Source of the DNA: Portulaca oleracea
Lineage: Eukaryota; Streptophyta; Magnoliopsida; Caryophyllales; Portulacaceae
Reading direction: 5' to 3'
Assembly (NCBI GenBank): GCA_029582165.1
Contig: CM055868.1
Location: forward strand, 22,083,891 to 22,147,890
DNA: 64,000 nucleotides
Shown here: positions 1-11,898 of the stretch, piece after piece
Layout of the letters: each line of letters opens with the position of its first letter
Numbering within the stretch: the first letter of the stretch is position 1
The notes under the pieces: generated by a model
Databases searched by the model: none
Told to the model about the DNA's origin: nothing
What the model saw: the letters and a program-made list of their open reading frames with translations, nothing else
Made by a program: the position numbers and the translations under genes

Positions 1-2
1 GG

Positions 3-357
3 AAACCAGTTAAATGCACCCATTGTAATATGATGGGGCATATGACTGCAGAATGCAGGAAGAAAGAAGAGATGAAATTGGGAAAAAACCCATAAACAAA
101 TTTGGCAACCAAAGCAAAAGCAACATCGAGCTGTTGATGAGAATGGGTTTATCAAACCAATTAAGCCTGCAACCAGGCATGTTCCAAATCCAACTGAGAC
201 ACACAATGGGCAGACCCCAATCAGGAATACTTTCAATATATTACTTCAGAATGAGGAGGAGCACCACAATGTCTCAAAAGCGAATTATGTTCATGAAAGG
301 GATGCTGGAAACGAGGGGAATGAAAGTTCCTCAGGATCTGATACAGATCCACAATGA
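3..357 (+). pseudogene. LINE ORF1 C-terminal part with CCHC zinc knuckle
   Basis: The frame starting at 3 encodes a C-x2-C-x4-H-x4-C knuckle (CTHCNMMGHMTAEC, 15-56), the nucleic-acid-binding motif of plant LINE ORF1 proteins, which package the element RNA. That frame stops near 93, next to a six-A run. Another frame then carries an ORF1-like tail with the motif KQIWQPK and an acidic, Ser-rich end, stopping at TGA 355-357. A frameshift near 85-95 explains this. The stop overlaps the ATG of the next ORF (ATGA at 354-357). The N-terminus is outside the window. Confidence 0.75.
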
Positions 358-3300
358 AGATCATCACTTGGAATGTGAGGGGTCTTAATGACCCCAGGAA
401 GCAAGAGGATACATTGATCTTCTTGCGGGACACTAAGGCTACTGTAATCTGTCTGCTAGAAACCAAGGTGAAACCTAAGAAAGAATCAATTCTCACTCAA
501 GGTATGTTCAGATCTTGGTCTACCAGTAACAATTTTGATGTACACATGGGTGGTAGAATTTACATTGCTTGGCGTTCAAACATTGTGGATGTGCGAGTTT
601 TACATGTTGATGCACAATTTATGCATTGCCATATCCATGACCTCAGTAAAGACACAAAAGTTTTCTACACTTTTGTCTATGGTTTCAATAGACTTGAAGA
701 GAGATTGTGCCTTTGGGAAAATTTAAAGAGTATCTCAAATACTATAACAGATGCTTGGTGTGTAATGGGAGATTTCAATGCCATCTGGTACGAGGGGGAC
801 AGACTGCATGGTACACCTGTTCATAATTTTGAAACCCAAGATTTTCAAAATTGTATTGAACATTGTCAGCTTACTGAACTGATCTGCCAAGGAGCTACTC
901 ACACATGGTCAAATGGTCATGTCCTCTCAAAGATTGATAGAATTTTTTTATAATCAAGAATGGTTGCTGGCAAATGACTACATGATTGGATCTTATCTCC
1001 CTCAAATCCTCTCTGACCATAAGCCTATCATGCTCGAGCTGGTGGATGGTCCAAAACCGCAGCATGATTTTCGTTTTTGTGATATGTGGGCCACAGACCC
1101 AAGTTTCAGAATCATCATTGAGAATGCAATTGATAACATCAGAAAAGGGTCTCCAATGCATGCAATTTATCATTTGCAAAAAGCCATCAAGCCTGCTCTC
1201 AAAGACCTAAACAAAAGAAATTTTGCTGACATTCATACTCAGTGTGAGAAGGCTCGACAACAGCTGCTGGATATCCAAACATCCCTCCTGTCAGACCCTA
1301 CAAACCAACAGATTTTACAAGATGAAAGAGATGCGAAAGGAAACTACATAAACATCCTCAAATCTGCCCAACAACTCATCTCTCAACAAAGAAAAATTGT
1401 TGCAAATGCTCATGGAGATACCTGCTCTGCTTACTTCTTCAGTAAAATGAAGAAACGAAAACTCAACTCCAACATACACACGCTGGTTGATCAAAATGGC
1501 CAAACTTTGACGGGCTTCCAAAATGTGGGAAATCACCTAGCTCAATACTTTCAACAGCTACTGGGTATGGATTCTACTCCTGTGCAGCATATAAACCAGG
1601 GATTCATCCATCAAGGTCCTACATTAAATTTTCAGCAACAGGTCCAATTATGTTTGCCTTTCAATAGGAAGGACATCAAAGAAGCGCTTTTCTCAATCCC
1701 GAACACAACATCCCCTGGACCAGATGGTTTCTCTAGTGGATTCTATAAATGCGCTTGGCCTCAGTTGGAAAATATTTTCTGTGAAGCTATTAATGCATTT
1801 TTCGAGAAAGGTCGGATGCTCCCTGCTCTCAATTCAACAATGCTTGCGCTCATCCCCAAGAAAGACAACCCAAACTCAGCAAGTGATTTCAGGCCTATCT
1901 CTTGCTGTAATACTTTCTACAAGACAACGTCCAAATTAATGGCCTCAAGATTAAAGGCTGTTCTTCCTCATCTGATTAATGACAGTCAAACGGCTTTCGT
2001 TCCAGGGCGTGAACTCCTTCATAGTGTTCTAATGTGCCATGAGCTTTCCCGTGGATTTCGCAGGAAAGCCTCCCAATCAAAATGCATATTCAAAATTGAT
2101 CCGAAGAAGGCCTTCAACAGTGTGAAATGGGGTTTTATCAAACAAATTCTGCATGGTTACAAGTTCCCTCCTCGATTTGTTGACTGGATCATGAGCTGTA
2201 TTTCAACCCCTTCCTATACAGTTCAGATCAATGGAGGAACACATGGCTATTTCAACGGGGCAAGAGGTTTACGGCAAGGAGACCCGATCTCACCACTCTT
2301 ATTCGTCCTTTCAATGGAATACTTTTCTCGGAGTCTTTCTGCAGCTTCAAAAGAAACAAATTTCAAATTCTTCCCACGCTGTAAGAGTTTAAGTATTACA
2401 CACTTAATTTTTGCAGATGATTTGACGATTTTCTCTGCTGCAGATCCTCCCAGTGTCCAAAAGATCATGCAGACTTTGGATCATTTCCATCATGTCTCTG
2501 GACTAAACTCAAACGCCCAAAAGTCTAAAGTCATGATCAGTGGAGCTATGCCAACCATTAGAAACCATATTCTTCAGATGACTGGTTTTGAAGAGGATGA
2601 TCCTCCTTTTTTCTACCTGGGAATGCCGATTACTGATGGTCGCTTAAGCAAGCTGGCATGCCAAAATCTGGTTGACAAAATCACGTCGAGAATCAAATCT
2701 TGGAGAACAGCGAATATTTCATATGCCGGTAGGGTGACCCTCATCAACTCAGTTATAATCGGTGCTTTCTCATATTGGGCCTCTATTGTGATCATTCCTA
2801 AGTATGTTATTGATCAAATCATTCGGGTGTGCCGCAACTTTCTTTGGGGTGCGACTGTCGACTACTCGAAGACCCCACCTATTAGCTGGACAACTGTCTG
2901 CAAACCAAAATCCTGTGGAGGTCTTGGCATCAAAAACCTGAAGCATTGGAACAAGGCTATGATTGCCAAACAAGTCATGATAATAGCCGATCACAAAGAA
3001 AGTCTCTGGGTCAAGTGGATACACGAAAGGTACATCAAAGATCGAGACTGGTGGGAATACCAAACAAAGGGGGACACATGTTGGTATTTCAAGAAACTCT
3101 GAGAGGTAAAAGAGCAAATAAAACTTTTGAACATCCCCAAAATTCAGTATTCAGTCTCAATGGGATACAAAGTCTTTCAGGGGGAACATGTCAAATGGCC
3201 ATGGGCAAAAATTGCATGGAACAAATATAATACCCCAAGACACTCTTTTTGTACTTGGATGGCCCTACATGGAAGACTACAGGTCAAAACAAGGTCAGAC

Positions 3301-3686
3301 AACAAGACATTCACCCTACATGCATAATGTATGGTGATCATGACGAGACAATCGACCATCTTCTTTATGATTGCAATTTTGCTCAACAAATCAGAGAGTG
3401 CCTGGATACATGGATCAAACTCCCAAACTCAGATAGCTGGGAGCAATGGGGCAGGAAGTTTTTGAACCTCAAGAGCAACAAGATTAAAAATCAAATAATC
3501 TTTGCCATTTTCGCATCCTACATCTACAACATCTGGCTTGCGAGAAATACAATGTCTTTCAAGAGCATCAGAAGTGATCCAACACAGACTTCCCACATTA
3601 TTAAACATCATCTGAGAGATAGAACGCTTTTTCTTACTAAGAACAAAGCAAAGTTTTCAAGATACATATATTTGCTATGTAATTAG
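354..3686 (+). pseudogene. LINE ORF2: endonuclease and reverse transcriptase, frameshifted
   Basis: ORF2 nicks target DNA and copies the element RNA at the nick. The endonuclease runs from about 354 to 1040: TWNVRGL at the start, LLETKV, MGDFNAIW and SDHKPIM are its conserved catalytic blocks. The reverse transcriptase follows: SPGPDGF, DFRPISCCNTFYK, KIDPKKAFNSV, GLRQGDPISPLLF and the catalytic FADD (IFADDLTIF, near 2410). A zinc-finger RVT region with a late Cys/His cluster (TCIMYGDHDETIDHLLYDC) ends at 3686. Breaks: one extra base in the T run at 945-951, a TGA at 3100-3102, and a frameshift near 3300. The endonuclease and RT blocks are otherwise well kept, so the copy is not very old. Confidence 0.9.
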
Positions 3687-3741
3687 GCTTGTAATACTGG
3701 TGTTTTGACTCTTATTTATTGAATATACATCACATATTTTC

Positions 3742-3754
3742 AAAAAAAAAAAAA
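3742..3754 (+). other. LINE poly(A) tail
   Basis: Thirteen consecutive A residues lie 55 bases after the last LINE codon, followed by a TA dinucleotide run. This is where L1-type elements end after target-primed reverse transcription. Confidence 0.75.
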
Positions 3755-3791
3755 TATATATATATACAGATAATCCATTCATTCTTTGATT

Positions 3792-3826
3792 TCATTGGTA
3801 TGAAGTTTTTAACTTTCACCATATAT
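3792..3826. repeat. Left arm of an inverted repeat split by the gypsy insertion
   Basis: These 35 bases are the reverse complement, with about two mismatches, of 10082-10120 on the far side of the gypsy element. The shared core includes ATGAAGTTTTTAACTTTC. Without the 6.3-kb insertion the two arms would be adjacent around a TA-rich loop, forming a strong hairpin, probably a MITE or other foldback. A shorter outer match (TTCTTTGAT) extends the pairing. Confidence 0.7.
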
Positions 3827-4675
3827 TGATGCATAATGAATCAAAACTAATCCATCATACACGAAATGTAAGAAAACGATCGTTCACAAGATAGAACTTG
3901 TGATTGTTGAAAACCTCAAACAACGAATGAAACGAATGGAATGAGAATGAAAGGAACGATTAAAGAAGGCTTACACGAGAGTTCTAATGATTAAGCATGC
4001 ATGACAATCAAGAGAATTCAAAAGACTAAGCCAAAAACGTACCAATTCAAAGAAGAACCAAACGCTTGATGTAGAACAAGATAGAATGGCAATGGAAACC
4101 TCCTTGATTGATATAGACACACCACAATCAACTCGATTCCCAACTCCTCCTTTGCACCATCCAAGATTGCTCCCTCTTGGACTAGAAGAGAAGATTTGAT
4201 TCGAAAACCCCTCAAGGTAATCGACCAATCTAGCTAAAACTAGAAAGAAACTAAAGTATAGCAACTTTAGAGAGATTTGTGTTTATTATCAATATGAATG
4301 AGATGAGATTACAAAGGACCCAAGGGGGTCTATTTATAGGAGATCCCCTCCCTTTAGGCGTGACCCATCATCAAGATTAGAGCCCCTAAGGGCTTACATC
4401 ATCCTTCCCAAGTATTACATCACTTTAAAGAAAATACAATATCTCCTAAAATACAACTCCAATACTAAAGATTCAAAAGCCAAAATGTACATAAGGAATA
4501 GCTCTATCATATAGCTGAATGAGAACTTCAAGACTCTTGAGATAAGGAGCTCAAAAATCCCTTAGTGTTGGAGATACCCGTGATGTCATGTGAGAAACCA
4601 CTTGAAATAAGTTGTAGTAGGTTTGTGAGGTCTTTAAGAGCTTCTTCTTGATGTATTGAAGTATGATATGCATCA
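3827..4675 (-). repeat. 3' LTR of the 3827-10081 gypsy element
   Basis: The LTR has the palindromic ends TGATGCAT and ATGCATCA and is nearly identical to 9232-10081. A minus-strand TATAAATA (plus-strand TATTTATA near 4331) is a likely promoter TATA box. The last roughly 49 codons of the Pol frame lie inside it. Confidence 0.93.
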
Positions 4676-7600
4676 TTCACCCCTTCTTGAGAAAAGTTTG
4701 CCCTCAAACTTGGAATCTCTTCTCCTTCTTGGTAATAAGTTTTGAGATCACTTACATTGAAAGTACAACTTCCCTCATAACCATCATCTAGCTTCAACTT
4801 ATAAGCATTATCTCCGATCTTTTCAATGAACTCAAAAGGACCATCACTTCTTGGTTTCAATTTCCCTTTTCTTCTATTTGGAAACCTTTCTTTCTTGAGG
4901 TGAATCCATACCAAGTCTCCAGGTTTGAAAATAACCTTCTTCCTTTTTTGATTGACCTTCTCTTCAACCTTTTGAGTATACCTCATGATCTTTTCACGAA
5001 CTTCCTCATGTAACTTCTTAATCTCCTCCACTCTCTTACTAGCTTCAAAACTGAATTTAGTTGATGTAGACATAGGAGATAAATCCATAGGCTTGAGACG
5101 GTTCTTACCATACACAACTTCAAATGGAGATAGCTTTGTAGCTCGATTTGGATTCCGATTATAAGCAAATTCAGCATGACTTAGCAAAGTATCCCAACTT
5201 TTCTTATCCTTGCTCACCAAAGCTCGTAATAAGGCTCCCAATGTACGGTTGACAACTTCAGTTTGTCCATCCGTTTGGGGATGACATGCCGTGCTAAATT
5301 TGAGCTTGTTCCCATCTTCTTCCAAAGAGTAACCCAGAAGTGACTTAGAAACTTAGAGTCTCTATCACTCACCATAGTCTTGGGTATACCATGTAGCTTA
5401 ACAATCTCATCAAAGTATAAAGTGGCAACTCTCGTAGCATCATATGTAGTGTTGCAAGGTACAAAATGTGCCATCTTTGAAAATCGATCTACAACCACCA
5501 TAATAGAATCTTTACCTCTTTGAGTTCGAGGTAGACCCACAACGAAGTCTAAACTCACATCTTCCCAAGGATGATATGGGATAGGTAGAGGTGTATATAA
5601 GCCTTGTGGTAACACATGTGACTTGGCAAGGTTGCACGTACCACATCTCTTCACAATATGCTCAACATCTTTCACCATACTAGGCCAAAAGTAATAGTCT
5701 CTCAACATCAAATAAGTCTTCTCTATACCAAAATGACCCGCCAAAGCACCTCCATGGACTTCTTGAATCAACAATTCACGCAAGGAAGTCCTTGGAATAC
5801 ATAATTGATTCCCTTTGAATAAGAAACCATCTTCAATATGAAACATTTCATGGGGATGCTTCTTTGCCAATTCATACACTTCTTTGAAATCTTGATCATC
5901 TTGATACAAATCCTTAATATGCTCAAATCCAGCAACATTAGAATCAAGAATATATGTAAGTAAGTACCTTCTTGAAAGAGTATCGGCACCCTTATTCAAG
6001 TGTCCGACTTTGTGCTTGATTACGAATTGAAAGGCTTGCATAAATTCAACCCATTTGGCATGGCGTGGGTTAAGCTTGTGTTGGCCTTGGATGAATTTGA
6101 GAGCTTCATGGTCACTATGAAGAATGAACTCTCCACTTAGCAAATAGTGCCTCCAATGCTCAAGAGCTCTTATAATAGCATAGAACTCTTTATCATATGT
6201 ACTATACTTTCGTTTGACATCGTTCAACTTCTCACTAAAGTAGGCTATTGGCCTTCCTTCTTGTGTAAGGACGGCACCAATGCCAACTCCACTAGCATCC
6301 ACTTCTACTTCAAATACTTTGTCAAAACATGGCAAGACTAGAAGAGGTGCGTTACACAACTTTTCTTTGATGCTTTCAAACGCCAATTGAGCGCTTTTAC
6401 TCCAAGAATACTCCTTTTGCTTCAACAATTCGGTCATAGGAGCCATAATAGTAGAGAAATTCTTGATAAATCTTCTATAAAAAGAAGCTAAACCATGAAA
6501 TGATCGTACCTCATGTATACTTGTTGGTGTTGGCCATTCTTGGATAGCTTTGATCTTTCCTTGGTCGACGTGGATTCCATCTTTGGAGAGCACATATCCA
6601 AGGAAGACGACCTTGGGTGAGAAGAATGAGCACTTCTCCAAGTTGGCGTAGAGCTTTTCTTTCTCCAAGATATACAAAACTAGCTCTAAATGCTTTACAT
6701 GATCATTCTCACTTCTACTATATACAAGTATGTCATCAAAGTATACAACAACACACTTTCCAATCAAAGGTTTCAATACATGATTCATTAATCTCATGAA
6801 AGTAGAAGGAGCATTTGTTAGACCGAAAGGCATCACTAACCATTCATATAAGCCTTCTTTGGTTTTGAAAGCCGTTTTCCATTCATCTCCTTCACATATG
6901 CGGATTTGATGATATCCACTCTTCAAATCAATCTTTGAAAACACAACACTTCAATGAAGTTCATCAAGGAGATCCTCCAAACGTGGAATGGGGAAACGAT
7001 ATTTGATGGTGATTTTGTTGATGGACCTACAATCCATGCACATGCGTTGGGTACCATCTTTCTTTGGAACTAGTAACACTGGAACGGCACATGGGCTCAT
7101 ACTTGGACGAATCAAACCCTTTTGGAGTAGCTCATCAACTTGCTTTTGAACTTCTTGAGACTCTTTGGGGTTCATTCGGTATGCTTGCTTGTTGGGTAAT
7201 GTAGCTCCCGGAATTAGATCAATCTTATGCTCAATGTCCCTTCTTGGTGGCAAGCCGTGGGGCATGTCTTTTGGAAACAAATGACCAAATCTCCTCATCA
7301 AGGGGGCAAGCCGTGGGTGTTCAATAGTTGGGGAAGCTTGTTCCTCTTGCAAATTCGCCAAGATCAACTCCTTTTGCTCATAAAACTCATGTTGATCCGT
7401 TTTTAGCAAAGAAACAATATTGGACTCCTTTTCTTGCTCCTTTTGTTGGGGTGGCCGAATAATAGAAGAAGGTGGCAATGGGGCCAATGTGATTTTCTTC
7501 TTGTTGATGGTGAAGGAATAAGTGTTCATTCTCCCATCATGTGTGACGTACCTATCAAAAAGCCAAGTTCTCCCAAGCAAAATATGGCAAGCATCCATTG

Positions 7601-7829
7601 GTACTACATCACACCATATTTGATCTTTATAATTCTTCCCAATGGATAAAGATATAAGCACACGTTTATCAATCTTTATACCCTTCCCATGACTCAACCA
7701 TTGTATATTGTAAGGAGAGGGATGAGAACTTACTTCCAACTTCAATTTTTCAACCATTATAGTAGAAGCCGCATTAGTACAACTACCACCATCAATAATG
7801 AGTGAACATACCTTCCTTGAACCGTACAT
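4528..7829 (-). pseudogene. gypsy Pol: protease, RT, RNase H, integrase (interrupted)
   Basis: Pol matures the proteins, copies the RNA and inserts the DNA. Protease is marked by LIIDGGSCTNAAS near 7795. RT includes VPVLLVPKKDGTQRM, FSKIDLKSGYHQ and the catalytic YFDDILVYS (near 6720). RNase H (EVDASGVGIGAVL) follows. Integrase shows the HHCC zinc region (GHFGIEKTY to KRCGTCNLAK) and catalytic blocks in LDFVVGLPRT, VSDRDSKF and [15 protein letters not shown]-type C-terminal region (DGPFEFIEKIGDNAYKL) comes last. Breaks: stop TGA at 6951-6953 in RT, frameshift near 5310 inside integrase. No classical chromodomain is seen; the frame continues to 4528 inside the LTR. Confidence 0.9.
4676..4690 (-). 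promoter_or_regulatory. Polypurine tract
   Basis: Read on the minus strand this is TCAAGAAGGGGTGAA, directly against the 3' LTR. That is the position of the plus-strand DNA primer in LTR retroelements. Confidence 0.75.
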
Positions 7830-8993
7830 CTAGTATGGAAGATAGTTTCACGTTGCTCCAATTCGTTTGGTGTAGAAGCCACGCTTAATGCCCTCCTCAA
7901 CACAAGTAATTCTCCATCATCCGCTTCTTCTACATTTTCCTCTTCACAAACGTCATCCTCCTCAAGTTGCTCTTCTTCATACTCACTTTCATGGCAACTT
8001 GGTTCAACATATAAAGCACTTTGATATTCAACAAGAGAAACTACACGTTTGTCAGGACATTCGGATGCAATATGACCCAACCCTTGGCACCTAAAACATC
8101 TTCTTGGAGGCAATGTCCTTGATTCTTGGACGTGGGGTTTAGATGGGGGATTTTGTGGCTGATTTTGTGGGGTTTTGCCGTAGGGTTTTTGGGAGGATAG
8201 GGGCTGATTTTGTGGAGTTTTGTATTGTGTTTGGGTAGGTGGACGTGTGGTATAAGGTTTGGATTGTGTAGGGTACATTCTCATGGTATCTTTTCCCCTT
8301 TCTTTCCTTTGCCTTTCTACTTTCAAGGCCAAAGTACTTAATTCATCCAATGATTGATAAGAATGTAACTCAACAACATTACGTACCCAATCATTTAAAC
8401 CAATTAGAAAACGTACCAAAACTTGTGGCTCATTCTCCTTTAAATCACAACGCCAAAGGAGATGCTCAAACTCTTTAGTATACTCTTCCACCGATTTGGA
8501 CCCTTGAACTAGCTTTTGAAGCTTGACATAGTTGTCTTGGACGTAGCTTTGGGGTAGAAATTTGCCTTGCAATTTGGACTTCATCTTTTCCCAAGAACGA
8601 ATCTTGTCTTTCCCTTTTGTATCGTTTCTTTTGAAGGTTAGTCCACCAAATACTAGCATGCTTTCTCAACTTCAAGGCTACATACTTCACTTTTAGCTCA
8701 TCATTAACTTCTTTCAAATCAAACACACGTTCAACCGTTTGAATCCAATCAAGAAATACCTTCGGATCTAAACTACCATCAAATTCAGGTATTTCAACTT
8801 TAAAATCAAAACGTTCACCCCTTCTTGAAAGTGAACTAGACGTACCATATGAAGCACCTTCATCAACATTTAAAGACTCTCTTTGCAAAGCACGGTTTAA
8901 ATCCATATAAGTCTTTAATTGTTTTTGCAACATATCAATACGCATCCTCATAGCTTCGACATCCTTAGGTGAATTAGTTTGAGACTCGTCCAT
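7830..8993 (-). pseudogene. gypsy Gag with CCHC knuckle (frameshifted)
   Basis: Gag forms the virus-like particle. It starts at the ATG ending at 8993 with a predicted coiled coil (MRMRIDMLQKQLKTYM). The capsid-like block follows (VEIPEFDGSLDPKVFLDWI, KLRKHASIWWTNL), then a basic linker rich in Pro and Gln and a CCHC knuckle (CFRCQGLGHIASEC, near 8060-8105). An acidic stretch separates it from the protease. The frame changes near 8625, within an A-rich run, and again near 7830, where it passes into Pol. Confidence 0.88.
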
Positions 8994-9215
8994 TTTAATT
9001 CAATCTTGATGTCAATTATTAGAACTCACGTAGGTAAGGGACGGATTTGGGTAGGTTTGTGTTTGGTTTTAGGGTTCTTTGTGGAGCTTAGGGTTCTTGA
9101 TGAATTCTTGATGGGTTCTTTATGAGTTCTTGGAAGAACTCTAGGGTGGCGTGTGAAATGGGATGAAAAACAAGGTGTAAAACTTGCAAGAAAACGAGAG
9201 GTATCAACAAACTAA

Positions 9216-9227
9216 GCTCTGATACCA
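9216..9227 (-). promoter_or_regulatory. Primer binding site for initiator tRNA-Met
   Basis: On the minus strand the bases read TGGTATCAGAGC, four bases after the 5' LTR end. This is the usual primer site complementary to the 3' end of plant initiator methionine tRNA. Confidence 0.9.
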
Positions 9228-9231
9228 CTTT

Positions 9232-10081
9232 TGATGCATAATGAATCAAAACTAATCCATCATACACGAAATGTAAGAAAACGATCGTTCACAAGATAGA
9301 ACTTGTGATTGTTGAAAACCTCAAAAACCGAATGAAACAAAAGGAATGAGAATGAAAGGAACGATTAAAGAAGGCTTACACGAGAGTTCTAATGATTAAG
9401 CATGCATGACAATCAAGAGAATTCAAAAGACTAAGCCAAAAACGTACCAATTCAAAGAAGAACCAAACGCTTGATGTAGAACAAGATAGAATGGCAATGG
9501 AAACCTCCTTGATTGATATAGACACACCACAATCAACTGCGATTCCCAACTCCTCCTTTGCACCATCCAAGATTGCTCCCTCTTGGACTAGAAGAGAAGA
9601 TTTGATTCGAAAACCCCTCAAGGTAATCGACCAATCTAGCTAAAACTAGAAAGAAACTAAAGCATAGCAACTTTAGAGAGATTTGTGTTTATTATCAATA
9701 TGAATGAGATGAGATTACAAAGGACCCAAGGGGGTCTATTTATAGGAGATCCCCTCCCTTTAGGCGTGACCCATCATCAAGATTAGGTCCCCTAAGGGCT
9801 TACATCATCCTTCCCAAGTATTACATCACTTTAAAGAAAATACAATATCTCCTAAAATACAACTCCAATACTAAAGATTCAAAAGCCAAAATGTACATAA
9901 GGAATAGCTCTATCATATAGCTGAATGAGAACTTCAAGACTCTTGAGATAAGGAGCTCAAAAATCCCTTAGTGTTGGAGATACCCGTGATGTCATGTGAG
10001 AAACCACTTGAAATAAGGTGTAGTAGGTTTGTGAGGTCTTTAAGAGCTTCTTCTTGATGTATTGAAGTATGATATGCATCA
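9232..10081 (-). repeat. 5' LTR of the 3827-10081 gypsy element
   Basis: Ends TGATGCAT and ATGCATCA; 850 bp, against 849 bp for its partner, with differences clustered near plus-strand 9325-9345 and a few single sites. It is followed by the duplicated target TATAT (10082-10086). Confidence 0.93.
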
Positions 10082-10120
10082 TATATATATGGCGAAAGTT
10101 AAAAACTTCATTCCAATGAA
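10082..10120. repeat. Right arm of the split inverted repeat
   Basis: Begins with the TATAT duplication. It reads TGGCGAAAGTTAAAAACTTC and beyond, the reverse complement of the left arm at 3792-3826. See the left arm for interpretation. Confidence 0.7.
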
Positions 10121-11889
10121 CTTCATTCCCACGAGATCAAAGAAAGCGAGGATTATAACCCTAGAGCAATCTTAGCACATGTCTATACAGGTTCTCCCCC
10201 TCAATATTGTTTGAATGACTTGGATGGTCTAGGCGACTTCAATATTCTTGTTGTTGTGGGTTGTTGAGTTCCTGACCCATCAAATATTATTGTAACGCTT
10301 TGGAAATTCAATTATAAATTTAAAAGTCAAAGTCTAACGTTGACTAACATTAATAGCAGAAGTCACTTTTTTAATTGGGTGTCACTATTGTATCCCCGAA
10401 GGAAATCAAGGCTGGATGGAAAATCTAAAAATTGTTCTTCAATTCAAAACAATACTAAACAACTTCAAATCCTGAATTCAAACAACTCAAAATTTAACTA
10501 ACTCCAAGTCTTTCCAATTAAAACATAACATAATCAACAACTACTAAACACGCCATCCTCACTTCTAATTCCCGTTCCCAGCATAGATATCTTCACTTGA
10601 AAACAAAACGTGTAAAAGCATGTGGAGAACTCAATAATGTCTATCCCTAACTGTCAAAATAGATTAAAATTTAGTTCAATTCATTTAGGGAAAGAAGTGA
10701 TCAAGTCAAACCGTTTCACAAACCAATGATCCTTCCTAGAAGTATAAAACAGTTTTCCTCAACAAACAGAAACCAATTGACTTTTCTCATCCATAACCAA
10801 TTCATATTTTATCATGCGGGCGAGATACCACATTCCTTAAAGTAACAGAACAACCAGATCTCAGATCCTTTCCTTACCACAGGCTACAATCAGAATTATC
10901 CAAGAAACCACATCTCTACCTACCACATGTTATAATGAAAAATCCTGTGCACATTTTACCCCAGGGAAGTTATCAATATCAAAACTATTTCAGGGAATCA
11001 CCTTGATCTCTTGGTCCATAACCCTACAAAATACCACATCCTGGTATCTACGTTATCCCCCACAACCCGCTTAATGTTCCCCTTTGAATTATTAGTATCA
11101 ACACAAACCCAACCTAGGTTCCCAAAACCAGTAACAAGAAACCACTTACAAAAGAGCATCTCATTTTTTTCATTCAGAAATCAACATCTACAATCAACAA
11201 TCAAAACAAACGGTCTAAATTTTTCACATAAAATCCCCTTCGGGATGCATGAATTGGAAACAAAGTAAACTCATCAAAACATGTAAAGAGCGTCCAAGAG
11301 GGTTCTAAAACGAATGGTCTAGATCGTGCCTAAAAGAGAATAATTTCTATAATTAATATGCGCCCTTCAAAGTTAGCATGAACTACCTTCTACTTAACCT
11401 TCCCCAAGGAACACTATAGGGTTCTCATCATTCATGAATTAACACATTGAAATAACTCAACACATTTCACATAAACCACACATTTCAATTAAACAACATA
11501 TTTCATCAACAACACATTTAGCATAATTAAAAAATGGGCAGATTACTTCACTTGCATTGCAAAGGCCATTACTTGACTTCCCGAGACCCTATGGACATGA
11601 TTTTTTACTTTATGGAAACCTCAAGATGTCTACTAAAACTGTCATGTTGGCTTCGAGACCTAGAACACACTCCAATGGTCCCAAATATAGCCAACAATCA
11701 AACTGATCCAGTTCTGATCTAGGTCTGGTAATTGGGTCACAACTCGAATTATAAACCTCAAAAGCCCGATCCGTAAAACTCCTATGAAAGCTACCACACT
11801 AAGGAGTTTCCAAACCAAACAGTTGGGTTAAAACCCAGCTACACAATTTATGGTGGATTTTCCATTATGACGCAGATTCCCGTTACGAC
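10121..11889. other. Non-coding stretch, no gene recognised
   Basis: AT-rich sequence without an open frame that resembles a known protein. A TGTAACGC at 10291 looks like the start of some gypsy LTRs, but no matching end or target duplication was established. Confidence 0.5.
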
Positions 11890-11898
11890 TTATTTTTA

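Larger units (their letters stand above)
1..3754 (+). mobile_element. L1-type LINE (non-LTR retrotransposon), 5' part outside the window
   Basis: The stretch holds, in order, the end of an ORF1 with a zinc knuckle, an ORF2 with an apurinic-type endonuclease and reverse transcriptase, a C-terminal zinc-finger region, and a 13-A tract at 3742-3754 that looks like the LINE poly(A) tail. There are no LTRs. This order is that of plant L1 elements. Reading frames are broken at about 90, 945, 3100 and 3300, so the copy is dead. The 5' end lies before position 1, so target duplications cannot be checked. A short TA run (3755-3766) follows the tail. Confidence 0.9.
3827..10081 (-). mobile_element. Ty3/gypsy chromovirus (CRM-like), complete but mutated
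   Basis: A full LTR element on the minus strand: 5' LTR 9232-10081, primer site, gag, protease, RT, RNase H and integrase, polypurine tract, 3' LTR 3827-4675. It is flanked by the 5-bp duplication TATAT (3822-3826 and 10082-10086). I count about eight substitutions and one indel between the two roughly 850-bp LTRs, so the insertion is young. The Pol style (EVRSFHGLASFYRRF block, no canonical chromodomain, Pol frame running into the 3' LTR) suggests the CRM branch of chromoviruses; that assignment is an inference. The coding region has two frameshifts in gag/protease, one stop in RT and one frameshift in integrase. Confidence 0.93.
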
